NCBI GenBank assembly: GCA_009908845.1
Contig: JAAAOQ010000151.1
Location: 1-44,734 of the forward strand
Length of the DNA: 44,734 nt
Source of the DNA: Gammaproteobacteria bacterium
GTDB lineage: Bacteria; Pseudomonadota; Gammaproteobacteria; Chromatiales; Chromatiaceae
Reading direction: 5' to 3'
The notes under the pieces are model-generated. The model was not told where the DNA came from. It saw nothing but the letters and a program-made list of their open reading frames with translations, and ran no database searches. Positions within the stretch are counted from its first letter, which is position 1. Each line of letters begins with the position of its first letter. The position numbers and the translations under genes were made by a program. Below, piece by piece: positions 21,330-29,854 of the stretch.

Positions 21330-21354
21330 AGCCCCGCATCGGCGGGGCTTTTTT
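21330..21354 (+). terminator. Rho-independent terminator of soxYZ
   Basis: GCCCCGC (21331-21337) pairs with GCGGGGC (21342-21348) around ATCG and is followed by TTTTTT (21349-21354). A textbook intrinsic terminator about 100 bases after the soxZ stop, between convergent genes. Confidence 0.95.
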
Positions 21355-21405
21355 GTGCCCGTCTGCGCAATACCGGCCCCCTCCCCCAGCGATCCAGCCA
21401 ACCCC

Positions 21406-22416
21406 TCAGTTGCCCGCGCGCAGCAGACGGGCCCTGTCGATCGCCGCCTGATCGCGCAACGGGCCCGTATAGACCTTGTTTCCGCCGCTGGGCCGGCGTC
21501 GGAAGCGCCGATAGCTCCAGAGGTATTGATCCGGACAGATCGCGATGCACTGCTCGATCCCCCGGTTCAACGCCGCCGCCGCTTCGACATCGTCGTCGCT
21601 GTCGATGCCGTCCGGGGCCTTCAAGCAATGGATGCGGAAGCCCTGTGCACGCGGCAACCGCTCCGCGATCATGAAGATCACCGGCGCAGCGCTGCGGCGC
21701 GCCAGGCGATTGACCAGCAGCATCGTGTAGGCGGGTATCCCGAACAGCGGCGCGTAGACCGCGCCTTTGTCCTCGCGCGGTTCCTGATCCGGCAGGATGC
21801 CGGCGTATTCACCGCGCTCCAGGGCGTTGAGGAGCACCCGAATGCCGCGCGCGGTGGTCGGTGCCAGGGTCGCGCCGGCGCGCCGGCGCGCATCGACGAT
21901 CAGCTCATCGAGCAGCCGCTGCGGTTTGTAGAAGATCGTGGTCGGCCCTTGGGTCGAAAGGTAGAGTCCGGCCAGCTCCCAAGCGCCGAGATGGGGCGAG
22001 AGCACGATGAGCCCACGCCCGGGCTGTCGCTTCAGCAGCTCGCCGCCGCGCACCTCGCGGATCAGTCCGACCGCCGCCTCAGGCGGGCGCATCCACAGCA
22101 GCGCTGTCTCGAACAGGGTCTTTCCCAGCTCGCGCAGGCCGCGATTGCGCGCCCGTATCAGCTCCGTTGCGGGCCGCTGCGGGGCGTGCAGTGCCATATT
22201 GATCAACGCATTGCGGCGCTGCCGGTTTGGGAGCAGCACGATCAGCTGGCCAATCGCAGCACCGAGCCGATGCAGCACCGCAAGCGGCAGCGGCGCCAGC
22301 AAGCGAACCAACCCGCGGGCGGCACGCTCCTGCCACCAACGACGCGGCGAACGACGGGCTGCGGAGGTTGCAAACGCCTTGTCCGAGACCGGCACAGCTC
22401 CTTGGCGTGGCTTCAC
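21406..22416 (-). CDS. Lysophospholipid/lipid A acyltransferase family protein (LpxL/HtrB-like)
   Basis: Enzymes of this family add acyl chains to lipid A precursors at the inner membrane. The 336-residue protein has an N-terminal hydrophobic anchor (about residues 35-62, LVRLLAPLPLAVLHRLG and on), the catalytic HxxxxE motif in SPHLGAWELAG, and the substrate-region LPDQEPRED. It also has the C-terminal QYLWSYRRFRRRP block typical of LpxL/LpxM. The start is a GTG at 22416 with no clear ribosome-binding site, so the N-terminus is uncertain. It sits where iscS is usually found after iscR. It could be a generic acyltransferase rather than the primary LpxL. Confidence 0.85.
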   Translation of the reverse strand: MKPRQGAVPVSDKAFATSAARRSPRRWWQERAARGLVRLLAPLPLAVLHRLGAAIGQLIVLLPNRQRRNALINMALHAPQRPATELIRARNRGLRELGKTLFETALLWMRPPEAAVGLIREVRGGELLKRQPGRGLIVLSPHLGAWELAGLYLSTQGPTTIFYKPQRLLDELIVDARRRAGATLAPTTARGIRVLLNALERGEYAGILPDQEPREDKGAVYAPLFGIPAYTMLLVNRLARRSAAPVIFMIAERLPRAQGFRIHCLKAPDGIDSDDDVEAAAALNRGIEQCIAICPDQYLWSYRRFRRRPSGGNKVYTGPLRDQAAIDRARLLRAGN

Positions 22417-22462
22417 AGACGTAACGAACGGACCGAGCTCAGGGACTGATCAACGACCCGCC

Positions 22463-22972
22463 TCAGGCATTCGCCTGATCGGTCGGGCGAAACGCATCGA
22501 GGCGGACCTTGGTGCCGCTCCCTTGCTTCGCCTCGAGCGGACGCTTCGATCTGCGCCCAGCCTGCTCCGCTGCCCCGCGCTCGACCAGGTCATGGAGGCT
22601 GATATTGTTCAGGTAGCCATAGATGCGATCGCTGAGGTCCATCCAGAGATCATGGGTTAGGCAGGGGCCATCCCCTTTGCAATTATGCGCGCCGCCGCAG
22701 CGGGTGGTATCGACGTTCTCGTCCACCGCAGTGATCACCTCGGCGATGTAGATCGACGCGGCCTCTCGCGCCAGATTGTAGCCTCCACCGGGACCGCGCA
22801 CGCTGACCACGAGCCCCCGCTTGCGCAGCTTCGCGAACAACTGCTCCAGATACGAAAGGGAGATCCCCTGACGCTGCGCGATATCCGCGAGCGCAATCGG
22901 ACCGTTTCCCTGATGAATCGCAAGATCGAGCACCGCGGTGACCGCATAGCGCCCCTTCGTCGTCAGTCTCAC
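22463..22972 (-). CDS. iscR: Rrf2-family transcriptional regulator IscR
   Basis: IscR senses [2Fe-2S] cluster status and controls Fe-S cluster assembly genes. The 169-residue protein starts [18 protein letters not shown], followed by the winged helix-turn-helix (about residues 25-60). The cluster ligands appear as Cys-x5-Cys-x5-Cys within [17 protein letters not shown], plus the nearby His, exactly the IscR pattern. The start is a GTG, selected because GGAGGGG lies 5 bases upstream. A good promoter precedes it at 23009-23037. Downstream is an acyltransferase, not iscSUA, so the regulator is separated from its usual targets. Confidence 0.94.
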   Translation of the reverse strand: MRLTTKGRYAVTAVLDLAIHQGNGPIALADIAQRQGISLSYLEQLFAKLRKRGLVVSVRGPGGGYNLAREAASIYIAEVITAVDENVDTTRCGGAHNCKGDGPCLTHDLWMDLSDRIYGYLNNISLHDLVERGAAEQAGRRSKRPLEAKQGSGTKVRLDAFRPTDQANA

Positions 22973-23008
22973 CTGGACCCCTCCTCGCTGATACCGTCTT
23001 CACCTGTC

Positions 23009-23037
23009 ATCCTATGATAACCGACGAATACCATCAA
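23009..23037 (-). promoter_or_regulatory. Predicted sigma-70 promoter of iscR
   Basis: On the minus strand, -35 TTGATG (23037-23032), a 17-base spacer and -10 TAGGAT (23014-23009). It lies in the 135-base gap between cysE and iscR. I could not see a convincing type 1 IscR box overlapping it. Confidence 0.5.
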
Positions 23038-23107
23038 TTTTGTGTTTGCAAGACGCGAACCCGCATCGGCGCTGCGATCGAACGGCGCGAGGCCCGACTG
23101 CTGCATT

Positions 23108-23920
23108 TCAACGGCCATGCTGGTCTTGCCGACCCGACGCGCCATCCTCGCCATCGACCGCCGGCGTCGCCGCCGCCGGATCGAGCACGCATCCCTCGAG
23201 GTCCCCGAGATGCTCGAAGTGCCGCGTGATGCCGTGCTCCTCGAGCGCCCGCGACATCGCCTCCATGCGTCGATCCATGATGTGGATATGATCGAGCATC
23301 CGATTGACCGCATTGGCGACCGGATCTGGGGCATCGCGGGTCGCCCCGTAGGCATCGAATCCGATCCGCTTCGCGGTATCGGCACGTCGGCGCGCTGCGG
23401 CGTCGCCCCCCTGCTCGATCATCCTGCCGGGCACGCCCACGATGGTTCCGCCGGCCGGCACCGGTTTCAGCACCACCGCGTTCGAGCCGATCCGGGCGCC
23501 ATCGCCAACGGTGATCGGGCCCAGCACCTTGGCGCCGGCGCCGACCACGACATCGCAGCCGAGGGTCGGATGACGTTTGCCCTTCTGCCAGCTCGTGCCG
23601 CCCAGCGTCACACCGTGATAGAGGGTGCAGTCATCGCCGACGACCGCCGTCTCACCGATCACCACGCCCATGCCGTGATCGATGAAGAAACGCCGGCCGA
23701 GCTGCGCCCCCGGATGGATCTCGATCCCCGTGAGCAGCCGCGCCAGGTTCGACAGCACGCGCGCGAGCCATTTGAAGCCGCGCCGCCAGAGGGCATGCGA
23801 GAGCCGATGCATCATCACCGCATGCAGCCCTGGATAGGTCGTCAAGACCTCGAAGGCGTTCCGGGCCGCTGGGTCGCGCTCGAATACACACTCGATATCC
23901 TCCCGCAGCCGGCTGAGCAT
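23108..23920 (-). CDS. cysE: Serine O-acetyltransferase CysE
   Basis: CysE makes O-acetylserine from serine and acetyl-CoA, the committed step of cysteine synthesis. The 270-residue protein begins [20 protein letters not shown]. The helical N-terminal domain is followed by left-handed beta-helix hexapeptide repeats from about residue 65 ([18 protein letters not shown] and [20 protein letters not shown]) ending near GVPGRMI. The catalytic His is in [15 protein letters not shown] at 23920 is 8 bases after GGAG; a TTG one codon upstream is less likely. The C-terminal tail of about 90 residues is longer than in plant-type enzymes. It lies between trmJ and iscR, a common gammaproteobacterial order. 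Confidence 0.95.
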   Translation of the reverse strand: MLSRLREDIECVFERDPAARNAFEVLTTYPGLHAVMMHRLSHALWRRGFKWLARVLSNLARLLTGIEIHPGAQLGRRFFIDHGMGVVIGETAVVGDDCTLYHGVTLGGTSWQKGKRHPTLGCDVVVGAGAKVLGPITVGDGARIGSNAVVLKPVPAGGTIVGVPGRMIEQGGDAAARRRADTAKRIGFDAYGATRDAPDPVANAVNRMLDHIHIMDRRMEAMSRALEEHGITRHFEHLGDLEGCVLDPAAATPAVDGEDGASGRQDQHGR

Positions 23921-23957
23921 CAAACCGTCTCCTTGAGCAGTGATGGCTCGGCAGTGT

Positions 23958-24803
23958 TCATCGCCGAAACCGATTGGGGTGTTTGCGTCCTGCTGCCGCC
24001 GAAAGGATGCCGCGCAGGATGTTGAGCTCGGTACGATCCGGGCGTGCCCGATTGAAGAGCCGGCGTAGACGCCGACGCAAGGTCCTCGACTGGTCCGGGT
24101 CGGCGAACCCGATCGCGACCAGCGTCTGCTCTAGATGGGCATAGAAGCCCGCCATCTCGTCGGCCGTCGCCAGCTCATCCGGCGGCGAGCCATCGCGCCC
24201 CGAGTGGGCCCCGGCCTGGGTCGATCCCAGCGCCGACTGCTCTGGCGTCCCTGCCCCGCTCGCCGGCGCGCCGATCGTCAGCGCACAGCGCCGCAGCTCA
24301 TAGGCGAAGACCTGCGCCGCCGCCGCGATGTTCAGCGAGCTGTAATCCGGGTTGGCCGGGATTCGCGCCAGATAATGACAGCTAGCCAGCTCGTCGTTGG
24401 TCAGACCGGAGCGCTCACGGCCGAGCAGCAGCGCCACCTCACCCTCGGCGGCCTCCTCGACGAGCCGCTCGGCACAGCCTGCCGGGTCGACCTCGGGCCA
24501 GGCCAGGGCGCGCGCGCGCGCACTCGAGCCGATCACCAACCGGCAGTCGGCCAAGGCATCGGTCAGCGTATCGCAGATCCGTGCACGGGCGAGCAGATCA
24601 TCCGCGCCGGCGGCACGCGCGAGCGCTTCCGCATCGAGCCGCTGTTGGGGTCGCACCAGCACCAGCTGCGAGAGCCCCATCGTCTTCATCGCGCGCGCAA
24701 CGGCGCCCATGTTCGCGCTCAGGCTGGTCTCGACCAGCACGACGCGCACGCGCGCCAGCCGCCCCAGCGAAGACGGACGATCAATGGACGTAGCAGCAGG
24801 CAT
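23958..24803 (-). CDS. trmJ: tRNA (cytidine/uridine-2'-O-)-methyltransferase TrmJ
   Basis: TrmJ methylates the 2'-OH of nucleotide 32 in tRNA anticodon loops. The SPOUT-fold core is clear: [20 protein letters not shown] at the start, [15 protein letters not shown] as the SAM-knot loop, and [20 protein letters not shown]. The C-terminal extension has [14 protein letters not shown] and ends with [14 protein letters not shown], as in E. coli TrmJ. A Gly/Ser/Ala-rich insert at about residues 200-225 is not in the E. coli protein. ATG at 24803 is used; a GTG at 24824 would add seven residues. The gene starts the trmJ-cysE-(iscR) group and is divergent from suhB. Confidence 0.94.
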   Translation of the reverse strand: MPAATSIDRPSSLGRLARVRVVLVETSLSANMGAVARAMKTMGLSQLVLVRPQQRLDAEALARAAGADDLLARARICDTLTDALADCRLVIGSSARARALAWPEVDPAGCAERLVEEAAEGEVALLLGRERSGLTNDELASCHYLARIPANPDYSSLNIAAAAQVFAYELRRCALTIGAPASGAGTPEQSALGSTQAGAHSGRDGSPPDELATADEMAGFYAHLEQTLVAIGFADPDQSRTLRRRLRRLFNRARPDRTELNILRGILSAAAGRKHPNRFRR

Positions 24804-24894
24804 TGGCTCGATCACAGTCACCACATCAGTTCTTCAGAGTTTTACTACCTTGTCAATCTTCTCTCGATGATGCGAATGCATTATCGTTGACGCC

Positions 24895-25704
24895 ATGGAC
24901 GCCATGCTCAACATTGCAGTACGCGCCGCGCGCAAGGCCGGCCGGATCGCGGTGCGCTCATACGAGCGCGGCGGTGATCTGCGGATCACCGAGAAGAGCC
25001 GCAACGATTTCGTCAGCGAGGTCGACCGTGCCTGTGAGGCCGCCATCATCGAGGAGCTGCGCGGTAAATTCCCCGATCACGCGATCCTCGCCGAAGAGAG
25101 CGGCAGCAGCGCGGGGCGCAAGAGCGGTGGCGAGTACGAGTGGATCATCGATCCGCTTGATGGGACCACGAACTATCTTCACGGCTTCCCGCAATGGTCG
25201 ATCTCGATCGGCCTGCGTCATCGCGGCCTGATGGCGCAGGCCGTGGTCTATGATCCGCTGCGCGAAGAGCTCTTTACCGCTAGTCGCGGCAGCGGCGCAA
25301 TGCTGAACGATCGGCGCATCCGCGTCAGCGATCGCCGCGGACTCGAGGGCGCATTGATCGGCACCGGCATCCCATTCCGGGAGCAGGCGCATCTGACCAC
25401 CTACCTCGGCATGCTCGCAGCGATGATCCGCGACACCGCCGGTATTCGCCGTCCCGGCTCTGCCGCGCTGGATTTCGCCTATGTCGCCGCCGGCCGGCTC
25501 GACGGCTTCTGGGAGCTTAACCTCTCGCCCTGGGACTTCGCGGCCGGTGCGCTCTTGGTCGCAGAAGCCGGCGGCACCGTGACCGACCTCGCCGGCGGCG
25601 ATCGCTTCTTCGACACCTGCAATGTCGTCGCTGGCAGCCTCAAGGTCCATCGGGCAATGCTCGAGCGCCTCAAGCCATTCCGCAGCGCCGATCTGCCGGC
25701 CTGA
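24895..25704 (+). CDS. suhB: Inositol-1-monophosphatase family protein SuhB
   Basis: SuhB is a magnesium-dependent inositol monophosphatase; in E. coli it also joins the rRNA antitermination complex. The 269-residue protein has the metal-binding Glu in AEESGSS, the motif DPLDGTTNYLHG, and the second motif WDFAAGALLVAEAGG. The length matches E. coli SuhB (267). It is divergent from trmJ with a 91-base gap, the same pairing seen across gammaproteobacteria. Confidence 0.95.
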   Translation: MDAMLNIAVRAARKAGRIAVRSYERGGDLRITEKSRNDFVSEVDRACEAAIIEELRGKFPDHAILAEESGSSAGRKSGGEYEWIIDPLDGTTNYLHGFPQWSISIGLRHRGLMAQAVVYDPLREELFTASRGSGAMLNDRRIRVSDRRGLEGALIGTGIPFREQAHLTTYLGMLAAMIRDTAGIRRPGSAALDFAYVAAGRLDGFWELNLSPWDFAAGALLVAEAGGTVTDLAGGDRFFDTCNVVAGSLKVHRAMLERLKPFRSADLPA

Positions 25705-25854
25705 AAAGACGGCCGCCCCTAAAGAGGCAGCCGCCAAAATGCGGCCCAGGTCGCGGGCGCCTCGCGGCTCGACGCCTATGCTTCGGACAAGGTCGCGCAA
25801 GGCGGCCACTCGTCCGGCCGAGGCGGCCGGAGCAGTCGAACGGCGGAGACAGGC

Positions 25855-27738
25855 ATGACAGCGCGCACCAGTGACCACTCACAACCGATCACGGTCGCCA
25901 TCAGCGGCTCCGGTGGCAGCGGCGCACTGACCGCGGGCTCGATCCTGCTCGCTGCTGCTCAGCGCTGCGGCAGGTATGGGCTCATGATGCGCGCGGCCGG
26001 CCCCCAGGTTCGGGGCGGCGAATCGGTCGCTATCCTGCGCATCGGGCCAACCCCGGTCACCAATATCGGGGATCGCGTCGACCTCCTCGCCGCACTCGAC
26101 TGGCGCAATATCGAGCGCTTCGTCGACGAGTTGCCCCTCGATTCAGACAGCTTGATCTTGTTCGACCCCGACAGCGGCCCCGTTCCTGACCCCATTGCGG
26201 CCAGCGGCGCCGAGCAAAGCGGGGTCCGCTTCGCCAACGAAGCCAAGGCACAGCCGGAAGGGCGCGCGAACATGGTCGCGGTCGGTGTCGTTGGCAGCGC
26301 GATCGGGCTGTCATTGACCGCCCTCTCCGATGCCGCCAACGAGATCCTCGCGAACAAGTCCGTCGAGACCGTCCGCGCGACGCAGGCCTGCATCACCGCC
26401 GGCTATCCCAAGCCTGCACTGGCGGCCGAAACCGTTCCGACCCGATCGGCCAAGCGCCGCTGGCGCCTCAGCGGCAATGCCGCTGCCGGCCTCGGCGCCC
26501 TGCGGGCCGGCGTCGACTTCGTTGCCGCCTACCCGATCACCCCGGCGAGCGAGATGCTCGAATGGCTGGCACCGCGGCTCGAGCACACTGGGGGCAATCT
26601 GGTGCAGGCCGAAGACGAACTGGCCGCAGTCTCGATGCTGGTGGGCGCGAGCTTCGGCGGTGTCCCGACGTTGACGGCCACCTCCGGACCCGGCTTGAGC
26701 TTGATGACAGAAGGGATCGGTCTCGCCGTCGCCAGCGAAACCCCGATCGTCGTCGTCGATGTCGCCCGCGGCGGCCCCAGCACCGGTCTGCCGACCAAGT
26801 CCGAGCAGGCCGATCTCGACCAGGCCCTTTACGGACTGCACGGCGACGCGCCCCATCTCGTGCTCGCCCCACTCGACGTCGGCGACTGTGCCTTCACCAC
26901 CGAATGGGCGAGCCGGTTGGCCGAGCGCCTACAGACAGCCGCAATCGTTCTGTCCGATCAAGCACTCGGACAGACCCGAGCGGTGATCGACCCACCGGCC
27001 GCCGCCCCTCCGGTTCCCGGCCGCAAACGGGTCGACCAGGACAGGGCCGAACAGTCACCTGGAACCGCTGGAACCGCTGGAACCGCTGAAGAGCGTCCAG
27101 CAAAGACGGCGTTCGCCCGCTACCGCCAGAGCGCCGACGGCATCTCACCAATGTCGATTCCGGGCGAAGCCGGCCTGACCTACACCGCAGACGGCCTCGC
27201 CCACGATGAGCGCGGAACGCCATCGAGCAACGCCGCTCACCACCGCGCCCAGCTCGCCAAGCTCGCCGACAAACTGAACGGCCATGACTATGGAGACGCT
27301 TGGGCCCGCAGGGATTGCGGCGATGACTATACTCACCGTAACGGCTCAAGGCCCATCAGCCTAGTGACCTGGGGCTCGAGCTGGGGGGCGGTCCAAGAGG
27401 CCGCGATGCGCTTGCGCGAGCAGGGGGTCGCGGTCCAAACCATCGCACTGCGCTTGCTTGCACCGCTGCAGCATGAGGCGATGCGCCGAGCGCTGGCAGA
27501 TAGCGGGGTGCTCGTCGTCGAGATCAACGCGAGCGGACAACTGTTTCGCTACCTCCATGCCGAGCGGGTACTGCCGAGTGCGGCCCGCTCCTTCGCGAGA
27601 CCCGGTCCGCTGCCGCTGCGACCGGCGGAGGTCCTCGACAGTGTGCGCCAGCTGTTTGGACCACCAGAGCTGGAACGGACCGAAGCCGCCGCGATCAGTG
27701 ACGCGGGCAGCAGCCGACGACTGGGAGGGCAAGCCTGA
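25855..27738 (+). CDS. korA: 2-oxoacid:acceptor (ferredoxin) oxidoreductase, fused gamma-alpha subunit (KorA-like)
   Basis: Together with KorB this enzyme interconverts 2-oxoacids such as 2-oxoglutarate and acyl-CoA with ferredoxin as electron carrier. The 627-residue protein fuses the gamma domain (about 1-190, starting ITVAISGSGGSGALTAGSIL with the GPQVRGGES motif) to the alpha domain (about 205 on, with AAYPITPASEMLEW and TATSGPGLSLMTEG). Around residues 403-411 a GTAGTAGTA run is encoded by a triplicated 9-base unit, in a low-conservation linker. GGAG precedes the ATG. korB follows with no gap. Substrate specificity between 2-oxoglutarate and other 2-oxoacids is inferred from the two-subunit layout. 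Confidence 0.92.
   Translation: MTARTSDHSQPITVAISGSGGSGALTAGSILLAAAQRCGRYGLMMRAAGPQVRGGESVAILRIGPTPVTNIGDRVDLLAALDWRNIERFVDELPLDSDSLILFDPDSGPVPDPIAASGAEQSGVRFANEAKAQPEGRANMVAVGVVGSAIGLSLTALSDAANEILANKSVETVRATQACITAGYPKPALAAETVPTRSAKRRWRLSGNAAAGLGALRAGVDFVAAYPITPASEMLEWLAPRLEHTGGNLVQAEDELAAVSMLVGASFGGVPTLTATSGPGLSLMTEGIGLAVASETPIVVVDVARGGPSTGLPTKSEQADLDQALYGLHGDAPHLVLAPLDVGDCAFTTEWASRLAERLQTAAIVLSDQALGQTRAVIDPPAAAPPVPGRKRVDQDRAEQSPGTAGTAGTAEERPAKTAFARYRQSADGISPMSIPGEAGLTYTADGLAHDERGTPSSNAAHHRAQLAKLADKLNGHDYGDAWARRDCGDDYTHRNGSRPISLVTWGSSWGAVQEAAMRLREQGVAVQTIALRLLAPLQHEAMRRALADSGVLVVEINASGQLFRYLHAERVLPSAARSFARPGPLPLRPAEVLDSVRQLFGPPELERTEAAAISDAGSSRRLGGQA
27061..27087. repeat. Triplicated 9-bp repeat inside korA
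   Basis: GGAACCGCT is repeated three times in tandem without interruption, coding Gly-Thr-Ala three times. As a multiple of three it can change copy number without breaking the frame. Confidence 0.9.
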
Positions 27739-28593
27739 ATGACCGCAACCACGACCCCGACCCTGCGCGCGCGCGACTATCTGTCCGATATCAAACCGAT
27801 CTGGTGTCCCGGCTGCGGCCACTTCGGAGTGCTCTCGGCGCTGACGAAGGCGCTGGCCTATCTCGAACGCCCCAAGGAGGACATCGCCGTCATCTCAGGC
27901 ATCGGCTGTTCGTCACGACTCCCGGCCTACCTCGATTGTTACGGCTTCCACGGCCTGCATGGCCGTGCGCTGCCGTTGGCAACCGGACTCAAGGTCGCGC
28001 GCCCCGACCTGACTGTGATCGTCGCCGGTGGTGATGGCGATGGCTTCTCGATCGGCGGCAATCACTTCCTGCACGCCTGCCGCCGCAATATCGACCTCTG
28101 CTACATCGTGATGGACAACGCGGTCTACGGCATGACCAAGGGCCAGGCCTCGCCGACGACGCCACCGGATTGGACCCGGAGTCCGCTCACGCCAAACGGC
28201 CCCGGCATCCCGGTCTTCCGACCCGCAGCGATTGCGCTCGCAGCAGGCGCCAGCTTCATCGCGCGCGGCTTCAGCGGCGATCCGCATGGACTCAGCGAGC
28301 TCGTTGCCCGGGCGATCCTGCATCCCGGCTTCGCTTTCGTCCATGTCCTCAGCCCCTGCCGGACCTTCCGTCCCGACGATCAATCCGATTGGAAACAGGG
28401 AGTGCATCCCTTTACCGACCGCGCCCGCTCCGATGCCGAGGCCGTTCCGGCCCTACGGGTCGATGATGACGGCATGGGCATCGGTGTCCTGCACGAGGCC
28501 GACCCCACGGCCCACTCTGGCCCCAAGGACACGCCCGCCGACACCGACCGCGCCGCGGCCATCGATCGGATCGAGGCGGAGCTGGAGGTTTAA
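27739..28593 (+). CDS. korB: 2-oxoacid:acceptor (ferredoxin) oxidoreductase, beta subunit (KorB-like)
   Basis: The beta subunit binds thiamine diphosphate and the Fe-S cluster. The 284-residue protein begins with YLSDIKPIWCPGCGHFGVLS, whose Cys pair and the later GIGCSS give cluster ligands. The thiamine diphosphate motif runs from GDGDGFSIGGNHFLHACRRN to VMDNAVYGMTKGQ. The length is normal. The ATG abuts the korA stop (TGA-ATG) and GGAGGG lies just upstream, so the subunits are translated together. The C-terminal 70 residues are more acidic and variable. Confidence 0.94.
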   Translation: MTATTTPTLRARDYLSDIKPIWCPGCGHFGVLSALTKALAYLERPKEDIAVISGIGCSSRLPAYLDCYGFHGLHGRALPLATGLKVARPDLTVIVAGGDGDGFSIGGNHFLHACRRNIDLCYIVMDNAVYGMTKGQASPTTPPDWTRSPLTPNGPGIPVFRPAAIALAAGASFIARGFSGDPHGLSELVARAILHPGFAFVHVLSPCRTFRPDDQSDWKQGVHPFTDRARSDAEAVPALRVDDDGMGIGVLHEADPTAHSGPKDTPADTDRAAAIDRIEAELEV

Positions 28594-28598
28594 CCGCA

Positions 28599-29150
28599 AT
28601 GAGCCACATGCCGACCCAGCCGGGCGCACCCTCTGCGATGACACCCGCTGAGGTCGTCGCTCAGGCACTCGAGTTGATCCAGGACTCGATCAGCCGTTAT
28701 GAGCAGCTCCAGTCCTGCTTCAACGCCCATAACAACGAGACCGCCGCCGAGCTCTTCGGACGCATTGCCGCAATCGGCCGCGCCACAGCCGCTGCAGTCG
28801 CCCGGTTGCAGCCCGCCGAGGCGCTGCCGCGGATCGCCCCTTGGGAATTCCTGTGGCGATGCCCGGACGTGCTCGCCCCCAGGCCCGAGCAGCCCAGCTC
28901 AGAGGACTGCCATCATCAGTTCGCCATTGCAGAGCTCGTCCGCTTGGCCCTGGAACGGGAGCACTGCGCCCTCACCCGGCTGCAGGATGCGCATCAACAG
29001 GCGCACATCGCCGCAAGCCGAGCCATCCTCGCACGGATTGTCGAGCAGCAACAGCAGCAGCTCACCGAGCTCGACGCATTGCTCGCTGCTGTGAGGGCAA
29101 ACGAGGCGACGCCGCCTGACGACCTCGATCCGCCTAATCGCCCCGAATAG
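28599..29150 (+). CDS. Ferritin-like helical protein of unknown function
   Basis: A 183-residue soluble, nearly all-helical protein. It starts 5 bases after korB behind a GGAGG site, so it is the third gene of the kor operon. Two long helical hairpins can be seen: about residues 15-70 (ELIQDSISRYEQLQSCFNAH and on) and 105-160 (ELVRLALEREHCALTRLQDA, then ARIVEQQQQQLTEL). The spacing resembles ferritin-like or rubrerythrin proteins, but the usual ExxH metal motifs are mostly replaced; only EREH and ExxQ variants remain. I infer a ferritin-like fold with a reduced or absent di-iron site. The role beside a ferredoxin-dependent enzyme is unknown. Confidence 0.7.
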   Translation: MSHMPTQPGAPSAMTPAEVVAQALELIQDSISRYEQLQSCFNAHNNETAAELFGRIAAIGRATAAAVARLQPAEALPRIAPWEFLWRCPDVLAPRPEQPSSEDCHHQFAIAELVRLALEREHCALTRLQDAHQQAHIAASRAILARIVEQQQQQLTELDALLAAVRANEATPPDDLDPPNRPE

Positions 29151-29221
29151 CGCGCCTCGCTAGCAATGGGCGGGATGGATCGCTACCTACAAGCTTCATC
29201 GATTGGCAACCGGGACCTCGG

Positions 29222-29854
29222 ATGAGCATCATTGCCGTCGTCGGAAACAAGGGCGGCACGGGCAAGACAACGCTCGCGCTGAACCTCGCTGCCGGCCTGT
29301 CGCGCCGTGACAGCGTGGTCGTCATCGACGCTGATCCGCAGCAATCCGCTTATCAATGGCGCCTAGTCGGCGGTGACGGGGCAGACCTACCGGCCGTGGT
29401 CGCCGCCGCGCATGGGCTCGAGCAGACGGTCGCCGCCCTGCGCGAGACCCATCGCCATGTCGTCATCGACTGCCCACCGTCGATCAAGGCTTCGCAGACA
29501 GAGGTCGCGTTACGCTTGGCTGAGCAGGCGCTGATCCCGGTGCAGCCATCGCCGATGGACCTTTGGGCGACGACCCACATCGCCCGGACGCTGGAGCGCC
29601 TGCGGCCGGACAATCCGCGGCTGCGCGCATTGATCGTGATGAGCCAGATCGAACCGCGCACCACACTCTCTCGGCTCATGCCAGAGGCGGCTGCTGAGCT
29701 GGACCTGCCCGTCGCCAATGCAGCACTGCGGCGCCGCGCGATCCATCGTCACTGCGTTCTTGAAGGACGCACCGTCTTCCAGGCCGGTCGCCGCGGCTCA
29801 GCAGCCGTGGCTGAGATCGATTCGCTGATTACCGAGATACTCGATCATGACTGA
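29222..29854 (+). CDS. ParA-family ATPase (McdA-like candidate)
   Basis: ParA/MinD-type ATPases form gradients on the nucleoid or membrane and position cargo. The 210-residue protein has the deviant Walker A with both lysines in NKGGTGKTT (about residues 8-16), DADPQQS (Walker A', about 38-44) and the Walker B segment HVVIDCPPS. It lacks an N-terminal DNA-binding domain, so it is a small (type Ib-like) ParA. The frame is full length. Its end overlaps the start of a small gene by 8 bases, and that gene is the likely partner. The chromosomal parAB genes are not here, which suggests dedicated cargo positioning rather than chromosome segregation. The McdA assignment is an inference from the partner. 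Confidence 0.9.
   Translation: MSIIAVVGNKGGTGKTTLALNLAAGLSRRDSVVVIDADPQQSAYQWRLVGGDGADLPAVVAAAHGLEQTVAALRETHRHVVIDCPPSIKASQTEVALRLAEQALIPVQPSPMDLWATTHIARTLERLRPDNPRLRALIVMSQIEPRTTLSRLMPEAAAELDLPVANAALRRRAIHRHCVLEGRTVFQAGRRGSAAVAEIDSLITEILDHD

Noticed and set aside
25705-25760. Hairpin-like sequence after suhB
   Set aside because: GGCCGCC/GGCAGCC pairing is imperfect and no T-run follows, so it is not called a terminator.
29222-29854. Chromosomal ParA of a parABS locus
   Set aside because: No ParB-like gene or parS-like repeat follows, and the partner is a short disordered protein.
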